Notes: generated by a model not told the origin, from the letters alone. A stretch of 64,000 nt of DNA from [Clostridium] asparagiforme DSM 15981 (GCA_025149125.1 CP102272.1:3534001-3598000); one strand, 5' to 3'. Positions 36,463 to 45,829 are shown, counted from the stretch's first letter. Made by a program: numbers and translations.

Positions 36463-37080
36463 TCACGTTTTTACGCGCTTTTTGCGAACTTTTTTACCTT
36501 TCCCCTCCCGGTAGGCCCGGATTGTCTCCTCAATGGCCGTATAGTCCCGCTCAAAGAGCTCCTCGCTGATCTGCACGGCCAGGAGATCGGCGGGGACCTT
36601 CTCCAAAATCTTTTCCACCACAAATTTCTTGCTCTTCTCCTTGTAACCCGGCAGCTTGTTGATCTCCTGGATATGCACCAGCTCCGGCCGCCAGAGGAGT
36701 CCCAGCTTGCGCTTTAAATCCAGGTTGGGATTGCGCGCCGCCTCCCGTAGCACATAAAAATCCGGCCGCTCCGCCGCAGCCTCCACGGTGATGATCCCCC
36801 ACCACTCCGGCACGTGTTCCCCGATGTGCAGCCCATGGGTGGAACCGGCCACCACATAATTGCCGTCACAGTAGCGGTCGTAATCCCGCACCTGGCGGCT
36901 CAGCCTGGCATAGGTGTCCGCGTCGCTTTTGATCTCAAGCCCCATAACCGCTCCCTCCAGCACCATCAAAATATCTGCCCTGGACCTGCCCATTCGCTTC
37001 TCCTCGATAATGCGGATCTTTCCGAACCGCTCCTCCAGAAAATCGAACAGTGGCTCCCGGATATCCTTGTCATAAAGCAT
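36463..37080 (-). CDS. sce7726 family protein, PD-(D/E)XK nuclease-like
   Basis: 205 residues from the ATG at 37080 (AGGAGGG 7 bp upstream). The core reads E26-E27, then D36 in RADIL, then E49-I-K51 in LEIKSD, and Q63. That is the E/D...ExK active-site spacing of the PD-(D/E)XK fold and matches the sce7726 family. The family is uncharacterised and often appears near phage or defence genes, but here it sits between codY and rpsB. The codY terminator overlaps its leader, and its own promoter was not obvious. It probably acts on DNA; no partner methyltransferase or helicase is present. Confidence 0.75.
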   Translation of the reverse strand: MLYDKDIREPLFDFLEERFGKIRIIEEKRMGRSRADILMVLEGAVMGLEIKSDADTYARLSRQVRDYDRYCDGNYVVAGSTHGLHIGEHVPEWWGIITVEAAAERPDFYVLREAARNPNLDLKRKLGLLWRPELVHIQEINKLPGYKEKSKKFVVEKILEKVPADLLAVQISEELFERDYTAIEETIRAYREGKGKKVRKKRVKT

Positions 37081-37098
37081 CCCAAATCCCTCCTGATC

Positions 37099-37152
37099 AA
37101 AAACAGGGCCGCAACGCACAAGCTGTGATTCTGCTGTGCCGCTGCGGCCCTG
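37099..37152 (-). terminator. codY terminator
   Basis: CAGGGCCGCA (minus strand 37152-37143) pairs with TGCGGCCCTG (37113-37104), with a further inner stem, followed by five T residues (37103-37099). The sce7726 ribosome site follows within about 15 bp. Confidence 0.82.
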
Positions 37153-37167
37153 CCGGGTTTTCAATCG

Positions 37168-37956
37168 TTATTTCAGATTTGAGTTGGAAGCCTTGATGGC
37201 TTTCAGCTCGTCAAATACCACATCGTTTAAAACCTTGATGTAGGTTCCCTTCATACCGGAGGAGCGGGATTCGATGACTCCGGCGCTCTCAAACTTGCGC
37301 AGCGCGTTGACGATCACCGAGCGGGTGATTCCCACGCGGTCCGCAATCTTGCTGGCAACCAAAATGCCCTCGCTGCCATCCAGTTCCTCGAAAATATGGA
37401 TGATGGCCTCCAGCTCGGAGAAGGACAGGGTGCTGATGGCGGATTTCACAATCTGTACCTTTCGGGTCTCCTCGGCATTCTCCTCGTTGACGGAACGCAT
37501 CATCTCCAGTCCCACCACAGTGGTCCCGTATTCACTCAAAATAATATCGTCAATATCGTACTGGGAATCCTGCTTATAGATAAACAGGGTACCCAGGCGC
37601 TCACCGGCAATGTCGATGGGGGTGATGATCGCCTGGTACTTGCGGACGTTCTCCTCCGCAAATCCCAGCGTAGCCAAGTTCACATTCTCCTTGGTGGACA
37701 GCACGCTTAACAGACGCTCGTTGAGCATCTTATCCACGTACATTCCAACCTGGTCCTCGATCAGCTCTTCGATCTCCTCAACGCCGGAACACAGGCTCAC
37801 GCCCAGCACCTTTCCCTTCTTGCTGATGACCAGGATGTTGGACAACAATATCTCACTCAGCACTTTGCAGATGTCATTGAAAACCACTTTGTGGGAATTG
37901 TTGTTATGCAATAACTTGTTAATCTTCCTTGTTTTGTCCAACAACTGAACGCTCAT
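37168..37956 (-). CDS. codY: GTP- and branched-chain-amino-acid-sensing global repressor CodY
   Basis: 262 residues, the usual length. The N-terminal GAF domain begins MSVQLLDKTRKINKLLHN and the C-terminal winged helix contains ASKIADRVGITRSVIVNAL and KFESAGVIESRSSGMKGTY. In low-GC Gram-positives CodY represses amino-acid uptake, catabolism and sporulation genes while nutrients are plentiful, reading isoleucine/valine/leucine and GTP. The ATG at 37956 has AAGGAGG 9 bp upstream. Unlike in Bacillus it is not linked to hslUV; it lies just downstream of topA-dprA-comM, as in many clostridia. Confidence 0.97.
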   Translation of the reverse strand: MSVQLLDKTRKINKLLHNNNSHKVVFNDICKVLSEILLSNILVISKKGKVLGVSLCSGVEEIEELIEDQVGMYVDKMLNERLLSVLSTKENVNLATLGFAEENVRKYQAIITPIDIAGERLGTLFIYKQDSQYDIDDIILSEYGTTVVGLEMMRSVNEENAEETRKVQIVKSAISTLSFSELEAIIHIFEELDGSEGILVASKIADRVGITRSVIVNALRKFESAGVIESRSSGMKGTYIKVLNDVVFDELKAIKASNSNLK

Positions 37957-38015
37957 ATTCGAAAACCTCCTTATCCAACTGGTATACCGCCCCGAAATGC
38001 CCTATTAATAATAGA

Positions 38016-38044
38016 ATTGTAACATAATTCTGTGGCAATAACAA
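38016..38044 (-). promoter_or_regulatory. codY promoter
   Basis: Minus-strand TTGTTA (38039-38044) and TACAAT (38016-38021) with a 17-bp spacer; the leader is about 55 nt. No clear terminator separates it from topA. Confidence 0.65.
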
Positions 38045-38111
38045 GAGTTTTTCGAAGTTTTCGATTATTTTAAGAATTTCATATTTTCTATGGCAATTTT
38101 ACCATATTTTT

Positions 38112-40199
38112 CTATTCCTGCTCCAGATTCGTGCGGTATCCGCAGGTCTCATTGGAGCACAGAAGCTTGTTCCCCTTCTCCACCATGTAGGCGCCGCACT
38201 CCGGGCACTTCTTGGTGGAAGGCTTCTGCCAGGACATAAAGTCGCAGTCCGGGTTGGCCTCGCAGCCAAAGTACAGACGGCCTTTCTTGGTCTTTTTGCG
38301 CACCACTTCCTTGCCGCACTTGGGACAGGGAACGCCGATCTTCTCCAGATAGGGTTTGGTGTTCTTGCAGTCCGGGAAACCGGGACAGGCCAGGAATTTC
38401 CCGTGGGGACCGTACTTGATGACCATCTGGCGTCCGCACAGTTCGCAGACCTCGTCGGAAACCTCATCCGCGATGGTCACGGTCTCCAGCTCCTTCTCCG
38501 CAACGGTCACCGCCTCGTCCAGATCCGGGTAGAAATTACTCACAACCGTTTTCCACTGCACAGAGCCGTCCGCCACTTTATCCAGCAGGGACTCCATGTT
38601 GGCGGTAAAGCTGATATCCACAATGCTGGGGAACATCTGCTTCATAATGCGGTTTACCACCTCGCCGATCTCCGTAACGTACAGATTTTTGCTCTCCTTG
38701 ACCACATACCGTCTGGCAATGATGGTGGTGATCGTGGGGGCATAGGTACTGGGGCGTCCGATCCCCTGTTCCTCCAGAGCCTTTACCAGGGAGGCCTCGG
38801 TATAATGCGCGGGCGGCTGGGTGAAATGCTGGCTGGGAAGCAGCTCCTCCAGCTTCAGCTTCGTACCTTTTTCCATATTGCCCAGAGCCTGGTTGTGCTC
38901 TTCCTCGTCGTCCGCCTCAACGTAAACCGACATAAAACCGTCGAAAAGCAGGCGGGAAGCCGCGGTGGTGAAGCTGTGTCCGCCCGCCGTGATCTTCACG
39001 GAGGTGGTCTCATACACAGCGTTGTCCATACGGCTGGCGGTGAAACGCTTCCAGATCAACTGATACAAGCGGAACAGATCGCGCTGTAGGGACTCCTTCA
39101 CCACAGTGGGCGTCAGGGCAATGTCCGTGGGGCGGATCGCCTCGTGGGCGTCCTGGATCTTGCCGCCATTTTTCTTGGACTGCTCGTTTTTGATCACATA
39201 CTTTTCGCCGTACTGCTCTTTGATGAACGCTCTGGCTGTGGCGTCCGCTTCCTCGGCGATACGGGTGGAATCCGTACGCAGGTAAGTGATCAAACCGATG
39301 GTGCCGTGGCCCTTCACCTCAACGCCCTCGTACAGCTGCTGGGCCAGGCGCATGGTCTTCTGGGTGGAGAAGTTGAGAGCCTTGGAGGCCTCCTGCTGCA
39401 TGGTACTGGTGGTAAAGGGAATGGGGGCTTTCTTGATCCGCTCACCCTTTTTCACCTCGTCCACCACATAGGAGCAGCCCTCCAGATCCGCCAGGATCCG
39501 ATCCAGCTCCTCCTTGCTGCGGATGCCCGTCTTGCCGTTCTTTCCATTGTCGCTGCCGTAATATTTGGCGGTCAGCGGCTTCTTGGCACCCTTTAACAGG
39601 AGCTTGGCATCCAGATTCCAGTATTCCTCGGGAATGAACGCATTGATCTCATCCTCACGGTCGCAGATCATACGCAGCGCCACGGACTGCACGCGGCCCG
39701 CGCTCAACCCCCGCTTCACCTTTTTCCAGAGCAGTGGGCTGATCCGGTATCCCACCATGCGGTCCAGCATTCTGCGTGTCTGCTGGGCATCCACCAGGTG
39801 CATGTCAATATCACGGGGACTCTTGAAGGAAGCCTTCACCGCGTTTTTGGTGATCTCGTTGAAGCTTATGCGGTACACCTGCTTGTTCTTCGCCTCGTCC
39901 AGCTTGAGAGCCTTCATCAGATGCCAGGAAATCGCCTCTCCCTCACGGTCAGGGTCCGTTGCAAGATAGATCTTGTCAGCCTTCTTCACTTCCTTGCGCA
40001 GCTTTGCCAGAATATCACCCTTGCCCCGGATGGTGATGTATTTCGGCTCATAATCGTGTTCCGCATCGAACCCAAGCTGACTCTTGGGCAGATCCCTGAC
40101 ATGTCCGCCGGAAGCGTCCACTTCATAATTGCTGCCCAGAAATTTTTTGATTGTTTTCACCTTTGCCGGTGACTCAACAATTACCAGATGGTTTGCCAT
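38112..40199 (-). CDS. topA: DNA topoisomerase I
   Basis: 695 residues. The TOPRIM domain opens MANHLVIVESPAKVKTIKKF and includes the acidic DPDREGE motif. The catalytic tyrosine is in ITYLRTDST. The C terminus has three cysteine zinc ribbons (CELCGRQM, CPKCGKEV and CPECGAYM, each with its second pair). It relaxes negative supercoils. The ATG at 40199 has AAGGAG 7 bp upstream; the frame begins six codons earlier without a site. It lies downstream of dprA (71-bp gap), giving the widespread comM-dprA-topA-codY order. Confidence 0.97.
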   Translation of the reverse strand: MANHLVIVESPAKVKTIKKFLGSNYEVDASGGHVRDLPKSQLGFDAEHDYEPKYITIRGKGDILAKLRKEVKKADKIYLATDPDREGEAISWHLMKALKLDEAKNKQVYRISFNEITKNAVKASFKSPRDIDMHLVDAQQTRRMLDRMVGYRISPLLWKKVKRGLSAGRVQSVALRMICDREDEINAFIPEEYWNLDAKLLLKGAKKPLTAKYYGSDNGKNGKTGIRSKEELDRILADLEGCSYVVDEVKKGERIKKAPIPFTTSTMQQEASKALNFSTQKTMRLAQQLYEGVEVKGHGTIGLITYLRTDSTRIAEEADATARAFIKEQYGEKYVIKNEQSKKNGGKIQDAHEAIRPTDIALTPTVVKESLQRDLFRLYQLIWKRFTASRMDNAVYETTSVKITAGGHSFTTAASRLLFDGFMSVYVEADDEEEHNQALGNMEKGTKLKLEELLPSQHFTQPPAHYTEASLVKALEEQGIGRPSTYAPTITTIIARRYVVKESKNLYVTEIGEVVNRIMKQMFPSIVDISFTANMESLLDKVADGSVQWKTVVSNFYPDLDEAVTVAEKELETVTIADEVSDEVCELCGRQMVIKYGPHGKFLACPGFPDCKNTKPYLEKIGVPCPKCGKEVVRKKTKKGRLYFGCEANPDCDFMSWQKPSTKKCPECGAYMVEKGNKLLCSNETCGYRTNLEQE

Positions 40200-40270
40200 T
40201 ATAAAACTCCTTGTCATTCCTCATTATCAAAAGCTGCTCTTCGCAGTAATTTTCCCATATCGCCCGTTTC

Positions 40271-41386
40271 TCAGTCACAGCTGACGCGGCGGGCATAGTA
40301 TTGTCCGGCCGTTTTCACCACAAGCCCGCCAAGCTCCAAATCCAGCAGCGCGCTCATACATTCGCCGACACACATCCCCGACAGAACGGCGATCTCTTCC
40401 ACATGTTTTGGTGCGGAATCTAGGCAACTATACACCATTTTTTCATTCTTGGCAAGTCCCTTCGCGCTTTTTTCGCGAAGAATCAGCTTTTTTTCATGGA
40501 GAATTCCCAAAAATTCCAACACATCACCAGGGCCCGTCAACAATGCGGCCCCGGCCTGGATCAACTGGTTGCAGCCCTGGCTGGCAGAGTCCGTCACCCG
40601 GCCCGGCAGTGCAAAAATCTCTTTCCCCTGCTCCAGCCCCAGCTGTGCCGTGATCAGCGACCCGCTCTTCTCATTGGCCTCGATCACCAGAACCGCATCC
40701 GCAAGCCCACTGATAATCCGGTTGCGGACCGGGAAATTCTGCGGACGCGGCGGCTCTCCGGGCGGATATTCCGAGATAAGGCCCCCTTGCTTTTCCAGCT
40801 CCCGAAACAGCGGATAATTCTGCTTCGGGTAACATATATTGACGCCACAGCCCAACACGCCCCAGGTTTCACCGCCTCCCGACAGGGCGCCCCGGTGTCC
40901 GGCTCCATCCACGCCCAGAGCCAATCCGCTGATCACCGCCACGCCGGAGGCTGCCAGCTCCCGGCCCATGATCCCGGCCACCTGCTCGCCGTACACCGTG
41001 CAGCTTCTGGCGCCGATAACCGCGACCGCGGGTTTCTCCGCCGGAGGCAGGCTTCCCTTAATCCAAAGCCCCATTGGATAGTCATAGATATGCCGCAACC
41101 GTTCGGGATATTCCGGGTCTAATGGTGTGACAAAACGGATTCCCTGACGGTCAAGGCCGCTGTACTCCTCTCTTGCCGCATCCAGGCAGCGCTTTGCCTG
41201 CTCGAAAATCTCCGCGGTTTTCCGGTTCTTGATGATCCCTCTGCGCAGCAACTCCATTCCTTCTATATAATATGCCTGTTGAAAACTGCCGTAAGTCTCC
41301 TGGATCCGGCGGATCGTCACCGCAAACGCCGGCAGGCTGCGGCACAGCCAGTACAGATACTCCTTTTCCTGCTCTATGCTTCCCAT
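40271..41386 (-). CDS. dprA: DNA-processing protein DprA
   Basis: 371 residues. The extended Rossmann fold has VAVIGARSCTVYGEQVA, VISGLALGVDGAGHRGAL, GVLGCGVNICYP, NRIISGLADAVLVIEA and SGSLITAQLGLEQGKEIFALPG. DprA loads RecA onto incoming single-stranded DNA in transformation. The C terminus has a winged-helix-like DML1 segment (KHVEEIAVLSGMCVGECMSALLDLELGG, in parts). The ATG at 41386 has GGAGG upstream and overlaps the end of comM by 13 bp, so the two are coupled. Other competence genes are not in the window. Confidence 0.95.
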   Translation of the reverse strand: MGSIEQEKEYLYWLCRSLPAFAVTIRRIQETYGSFQQAYYIEGMELLRRGIIKNRKTAEIFEQAKRCLDAAREEYSGLDRQGIRFVTPLDPEYPERLRHIYDYPMGLWIKGSLPPAEKPAVAVIGARSCTVYGEQVAGIMGRELAASGVAVISGLALGVDGAGHRGALSGGGETWGVLGCGVNICYPKQNYPLFRELEKQGGLISEYPPGEPPRPQNFPVRNRIISGLADAVLVIEANEKSGSLITAQLGLEQGKEIFALPGRVTDSASQGCNQLIQAGAALLTGPGDVLEFLGILHEKKLILREKSAKGLAKNEKMVYSCLDSAPKHVEEIAVLSGMCVGECMSALLDLELGGLVVKTAGQYYARRVSCD

Positions 41387-42912
41387 ATTTTTTCCTCCAA
41401 TGCCCGGTAACCAACCGCCTCCGCCAGATGCGTTTTACTCACCGCTTTGCTGCCCTCCAGATCCGCAATCGTTCTGGCCACCCGCAGCACCTTGTGGCAG
41501 GTCCTGGCGCTCATTCCCCTGGTGCGGTACACCCGTTCCAAAAAATGTTCCGCCTCCGGCCTCAGTCTGCAGAACCGTTCCAGCGCGCCCTTGCCCATGC
41601 GGCTGTTAAACCGGATTCCAGTACCGTCAAAACGCGCCGCCTGTATCTCCCTGGCCCGCTCTACCCGGGCGCGGATCGCGGCGGAGCTTTCGTTGTCCCC
41701 TGCATTCTGCCTCAGCTCCTCATAGCGTATGGGAGCCGCCTCGGCGCAGATGTCAAAGCGCTCCATAATGGGCCTGGACAAACGCCCCATGTACTGACGG
41801 ACCTGAGCAGGCGTGCAGCGGCAGCGGCTTCTGTCCGGAAAATAACCGCAGGGACAGAGGTTCATCGCCGCGCAAAGCATAAAATCCGCCGGAAACTCAT
41901 AAGACCCGCGTACCCGGCTGACGATCACCCGCTGCTCCTCAAGCGGCTGGCGCAGAATCTCAACCGCGCTCTTGCGAAACAGGGTGAGCTCGTCCAAAAA
42001 CAGGACGCCGCCCGATGCCAGGGACAGCTCCCCCGGCCGCACCGGCCTACCGCCTCCGGTCAACCCCTGAGGCGTAACCGTGTGATGGGGGCTGCGAAAG
42101 GGCCGACGGTTTAAAAGGGGCTGTCCGGCCGGCAGCTGGCCGCAGATACTGTAGATTCTGGAGATCTCGATATTCTCCTCCCGTGACAGGGAAGGCAGGA
42201 TAGTGGGCAGCCTTCTGGCGATCATCGTCTTGCCTGTACCCGCCGGGCCGCAGAACAGCAGATTGTGCATACCGGCCGCCGCCACCTCCGCTGCCCTCCG
42301 CAGAAACTGCTGGCCGTTCACCTCGCGGTAGTCCACATCGTAACATTCCGTCTCCTGCTCCAGGAAATTCTCGGATGCTGCCCTGGCCGGACAGATCGTT
42401 CGGGGATCGGACAGCATGGCGGCTAAATGGGCCAGGGAGGAGACCCCTACAATCTCAATATGTTCCACCACGAGCCCCTCCATCACATTCTCCTGGGGCA
42501 GATAGCACCGGCGGATTCCCTCCTCTCTGGCTGCCATCACCATACTCATAACGCCCTCCACAGGCTTCACCTTGCCGTCCAGCCCCAATTCGCCCACCAC
42601 CAGGCAGTCGTCTGCCTCCCGCATATCGGTCATGCCGTAGGCCCCCAGCACAGCCAGGGCGATGGGCAGATCAAAGGCCGTGCCCTCCTTGCGTAGATCC
42701 GCCGGGGATAAATTCACCGTCACCTTGCGCGCGGGCAGCCTAAAGCCCGAATTTTTCAGCGCGGTGCGCACGCGGTCCTGGGCCTCCCGGACCTCGGAAG
42801 CCAGATAACCCACCATAATAAAACCGGGCAAACCGTCCCCCACATCCGCCTCCGTGGATACAATACGGCCGCGGATCCCGCAGATCCCCGCGCTATTCAC
42901 TTTTACAAACAT
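41374..42912 (-). CDS. comM: ComM/YifB family AAA+ ATPase (Mg-chelatase-like)
   Basis: 512 residues. The N-terminal Lon-protease-like fold (ICGIRGRIVSTEADVGDGLPGF, then the VTVNLSPADLRKEG block) precedes the Mg-chelatase AAA+ core: Walker A GPAGTGKT near residue 220, a Walker B hhhhDE in GVLFLDELTLF, and the RPFRSPHHTVT signature. The C-terminal Mg_chelatase_C domain is present (GMSARTCHKVLRVARTIADL). In ComM this hexameric helicase drives branch migration during natural transformation. The ATG at 42912 has AAGGAG 7 bp upstream. It is first in the comM-dprA-topA set. Confidence 0.95.
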   Translation of the reverse strand: MFVKVNSAGICGIRGRIVSTEADVGDGLPGFIMVGYLASEVREAQDRVRTALKNSGFRLPARKVTVNLSPADLRKEGTAFDLPIALAVLGAYGMTDMREADDCLVVGELGLDGKVKPVEGVMSMVMAAREEGIRRCYLPQENVMEGLVVEHIEIVGVSSLAHLAAMLSDPRTICPARAASENFLEQETECYDVDYREVNGQQFLRRAAEVAAAGMHNLLFCGPAGTGKTMIARRLPTILPSLSREENIEISRIYSICGQLPAGQPLLNRRPFRSPHHTVTPQGLTGGGRPVRPGELSLASGGVLFLDELTLFRKSAVEILRQPLEEQRVIVSRVRGSYEFPADFMLCAAMNLCPCGYFPDRSRCRCTPAQVRQYMGRLSRPIMERFDICAEAAPIRYEELRQNAGDNESSAAIRARVERAREIQAARFDGTGIRFNSRMGKGALERFCRLRPEAEHFLERVYRTRGMSARTCHKVLRVARTIADLEGSKAVSKTHLAEAVGYRALEEKIWEA

Positions 42913-43011
42913 ACAAGCGCTCCTTCCTCTTTTCTGTCATAACATCACAACTGTTGGAACCGTGGTACGAATATTGTACCGGTACGCGGATCAGCTCCGC
43001 AAGAAGAACAG

Positions 43012-43037
43012 GGCGGCGGGCAGAGAAACCCGCCGCC
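43012..43037 (-). terminator. Terminator after the TIGR03915 gene
   Basis: GGCGGCGGG (43012-43020) and CCCGCCGCC (43029-43037) with an 8-nt loop; the minus-strand tail is CTGTTCTTCTT, moderately T-rich. The rest of 42913-43159 holds the comM leader; a TTGCGG-18-TACAAT pair near 42979-43008 may be its promoter. Confidence 0.7.
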
Positions 43038-43159
43038 GAATCTATGTCTATCTACTATACTAAACTCCAGGTGAAATAGCAAGGGATCCACGGCTGCTAT
43101 TTTGATATTTTCAGCGGTTCAAGCGGCTCGCCTCCCCGGACGTTTCCGCCGTCTCAGCC

Positions 43160-43921
43160 TCACTGAAATTCCGTCATATAGGGCCGGTAGCGCAGGGCCA
43201 GATGGGTCCGCTGGCAGATCGGATTGGTGCGCTCCCGGATGGCCACAGTCTCGTGGAAAGCCTTCCAGAGCGCCTCGTACTCCTCCTGATCCGTGTCCTG
43301 ATCCAACTGCGCGGACAGATACCCCTCCCCGTCCGCGTACACGATGGCCCAGCTTCCCCTGGAAGGATGAACCACCGCCTTTCGGTGATTCTCATCGTAG
43401 ATGATCCAGCTCTCCATGGGCAGGCGGTCCGCAAAATGAGGGGCCAGTATGGGCAGTACATCGTTCTTCGGCCCGATGCGGCTGACCAGAATGCCTTTTG
43501 ACGTCTGAGAAAAGCGGACAAAGCCGGTGAGCAAATGGTTCTCATGGCGTACGTTCCGGCACATCTGAAAAATCTCACGCACCTCCGGAAGCTGCAGCAT
43601 ATCCAGCACCCCCGCTCCGTGCCGGAACGCCCGGATCAGGAAACGGTAGATCTTGTCCGGCCTGCCTGGGTCCTGGCTCAGGGAGGCGATATAAATCTCC
43701 TCGTAAACCGCCCTCCCAATCTTCCCGCAGACGGCCCGGATCACCTTCCGGGCATTTTCCGGGGAGGTCCGCACGGTCACATACTGGGTAAACAGCTCCA
43801 GCTCCCGAAACGCCCCGTCCAGCTCCAGCTTCACATTCTCATGTCCCTTGCCGCTCGTCCACGCCTCGTAAACAGCACTGAGGATTCCGTCAAAATCCGG
43901 TTCACACAAATATATGGTCAT
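43160..43921 (-). CDS. TIGR03915 family putative DNA repair protein (DUF4130)
   Basis: 253 residues. It starts MTIYLCEPDFDGILSAVYEAW and contains HENHLLTGFVRFSQTSKGI, DVLPILAPHFADRLPMESWIIYDE and the closing NPICQRTHLALRYRPYMTEF: the TIGR03915 pattern. This family always accompanies the TIGR03916 radical-SAM protein, as here (77 bp upstream). It has been proposed to act in DNA modification or repair, but no reaction is proven. The fold includes a uracil-glycosylase-like segment by family description. The ribosome site is weak (GCAGG). Confidence 0.85.
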   Translation of the reverse strand: MTIYLCEPDFDGILSAVYEAWTSGKGHENVKLELDGAFRELELFTQYVTVRTSPENARKVIRAVCGKIGRAVYEEIYIASLSQDPGRPDKIYRFLIRAFRHGAGVLDMLQLPEVREIFQMCRNVRHENHLLTGFVRFSQTSKGILVSRIGPKNDVLPILAPHFADRLPMESWIIYDENHRKAVVHPSRGSWAIVYADGEGYLSAQLDQDTDQEEYEALWKAFHETVAIRERTNPICQRTHLALRYRPYMTEFQ

Positions 43922-43997
43922 ATAACAAACCTGCTTTCTATTATTTTATATTCCCGGCATTGAAACGTGAATGGCCCGCGACTCCACGGAGAGGGCC

Positions 43998-45737
43998 TCA
44001 TAGGTGGCCCACCGCCGCGGACCTCCGCTCTTCCTCGCACACCGGAAGCTCCAATTTCATGTCGTCGAACAGCGACAGCTGGCGGTAGCAGTCCTTGTGC
44101 TCAATGTCCCACGCGGCCCGCCGTTCATCTCCCACCAGACAGCTGGTAATATAGTCCTGGTCCAGGCGCACGCCGGGCATCATCTTTCCGGAACAGGTGA
44201 TAAAGTACACCGCCCGCTTTAAGACCACTCCCATCCCTTTCAAATCCGGGAAGTCCAGCTTTCCCTGCCTCCTGGCGGCCACAATCCGGCGGGCGGACTT
44301 GACGCCCATGCCGGGCACCCGCAGCAGGGAGGCGTAGTCGGCCCGGTTCACCTCCACCGGGAACTGTTCCAGGTGGCGAAGGGCCCAGTCGCACTTGGGG
44401 TCCAGGAACACGTTGAAATTGGGCTGCCCCTCGGATAGAAGCTCCTCCGCCGAAAACCCGTAAAACCGCAGCAGCCAGTCCGCCTGATACAGCCTGTGTT
44501 CCCGAAGAAGAGGCGGCCCGCCCGGAAGAGCAGGCAGGCTGCTGTCAAGGTTGACCGGGACATAGGCGGAAAAGAACACACGCTTCAGCCCATAGCTGCG
44601 GTACAGGGCCTGGGTTACCGTCAACATCTGGAAGTCGTTCTCCGGGGTGGCCCCCACAATCATCTGCGTGCTCTGCCCTGCCGGAACAAAACGCCTGCTG
44701 CCATACCGCCCTTCCGGAATCCCCAGATGCTTTTCCTCCTCAAAAACAGGCGGAAAACTCCTGCGGTCCCGGGATGCAAGGCCATCAAAGGCTCCTGCGG
44801 ATGGGGAAGCGGCGGAGCCGGATGAACGGAATGGGGCGGGTTGGGCGGGTTGGCGGGGAGTTTTCACAGAATACTCCGCATTCGCCTCCCGCAGGACCCC
44901 AGACCCTGCATCCGGCCCGCTGCCCATACTGTCCGCGCCTCCTGCTCCGTCCCCCACTCCGGGATTTTGGGCCCGCTCCGAAGGCGACTCCTTGGCGCAC
45001 ACCCCGCCTGCCCGGGACGGGTCCAGCAGCGCAGCGCCGCCGGCAAAACCGGCCCGCCCGGTGTCATAGGCCTTCTTAAAGCCCCTATCCCCCTCCAGAT
45101 ACAGGCTCTGGGCGGCGATTCCCCGCTGGATCTGCCGCATCGGGCGCAGAATCTTGTCCCGCGTCTTCCCGGGCGCCAGGTCCCGCAGGCCCTGGGCGGT
45201 GGGCAGCTCCAGGTTCACGCTCATCCGGTCCGCCAGATAGCCCACCCTGGCGATCAGCTCCTGATCTGCCCCCGGTATCCCCTTCACATGGATATATCCG
45301 TTGAACCGGCAGGTGGTCCGCAGCTTCAACAGAGTCTCATAGATCAGCTCCATGGTGTGATCGGCGCTGTAGCGAATGCCGGAGCTCAAAAACAGCCCCT
45401 CGATGTAATTGCGCCGGTAAAACTCCATGGTCAGCGTACAGACCTCGTCCGGGGTGAACGCGGTGCGGACCGCATCGTTGGAGCAGCGGTTGACACAGTA
45501 TTTACAGTCGTAGATACACTGGTTGGTGAGCAGAATCTTCAGAAGGGAGATACAGCGGCCGTCGGCCGCAAAGCTGTGGCATATCCCAATGTCCGTGGCG
45601 CTGCCCATGCCGTCCGCCCGGCCCTTGCGGTCCACCCCGCTGGACGTGCAGGCCACATCGTACTTGGCTGCATCCGTCAAAATCCTCAGTTTCTGTTCGA
45701 TGCTCAAATTCTCCTGTATCAGCATAGTGGAATCCAT
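43998..45737 (-). CDS. TIGR03916 putative DNA modification/repair radical SAM protein, with a large insertion
   Basis: 579 residues against about 420-440 usual. The N-terminal part keeps LTDAAKYDVACTSSGVDR and the cluster motif Cys74-x3-Cys78-x2-Cys81 (CIYDCKYC). The later FVPAGQSTQMIVGATPE block and a helix-hairpin-helix DNA-binding motif near residues 459-471 (LLRVPGMGVKSARRI) are intact. Residues about 211-348 are an extra, low-complexity stretch rich in Gly, Ala, Ser, Pro and Arg that relatives lack. It remains in frame. The gene is preceded by a promoter flanked by two LexA-type boxes, so it is expected to be induced by DNA damage with TIGR03915. Confidence 0.88.
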   Translation of the reverse strand: MDSTMLIQENLSIEQKLRILTDAAKYDVACTSSGVDRKGRADGMGSATDIGICHSFAADGRCISLLKILLTNQCIYDCKYCVNRCSNDAVRTAFTPDEVCTLTMEFYRRNYIEGLFLSSGIRYSADHTMELIYETLLKLRTTCRFNGYIHVKGIPGADQELIARVGYLADRMSVNLELPTAQGLRDLAPGKTRDKILRPMRQIQRGIAAQSLYLEGDRGFKKAYDTGRAGFAGGAALLDPSRAGGVCAKESPSERAQNPGVGDGAGGADSMGSGPDAGSGVLREANAEYSVKTPRQPAQPAPFRSSGSAASPSAGAFDGLASRDRRSFPPVFEEEKHLGIPEGRYGSRRFVPAGQSTQMIVGATPENDFQMLTVTQALYRSYGLKRVFFSAYVPVNLDSSLPALPGGPPLLREHRLYQADWLLRFYGFSAEELLSEGQPNFNVFLDPKCDWALRHLEQFPVEVNRADYASLLRVPGMGVKSARRIVAARRQGKLDFPDLKGMGVVLKRAVYFITCSGKMMPGVRLDQDYITSCLVGDERRAAWDIEHKDCYRQLSLFDDMKLELPVCEEERRSAAVGHL

Positions 45738-45755
45738 CCGTCGTCTTTATTCTCA

Positions 45756-45829
45756 AGAACATACGTTCTGTTTCTTTATTCTAGCACAGTCTCCATCTAA
45801 ACGCAAGGGCTTTTTCGAACATTTGTTCT
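45756..45829 (-). promoter_or_regulatory. SOS-controlled promoter flanked by two LexA boxes
   Basis: Promoter: minus-strand TTGCGT (45801-45806), 17 bp, TAGAAT (45778-45783). Boxes: AGAACATACGTTCT (45756-45769), a full GAAC-4-GTTC dyad, and CGAACATTTGTTCT (45816-45829). Both fit the Gram-positive LexA consensus CGAACRNRYGTTYC with few mismatches. One lies just downstream of the -10 and the other 9 bp upstream of the -35. Confidence 0.82.
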
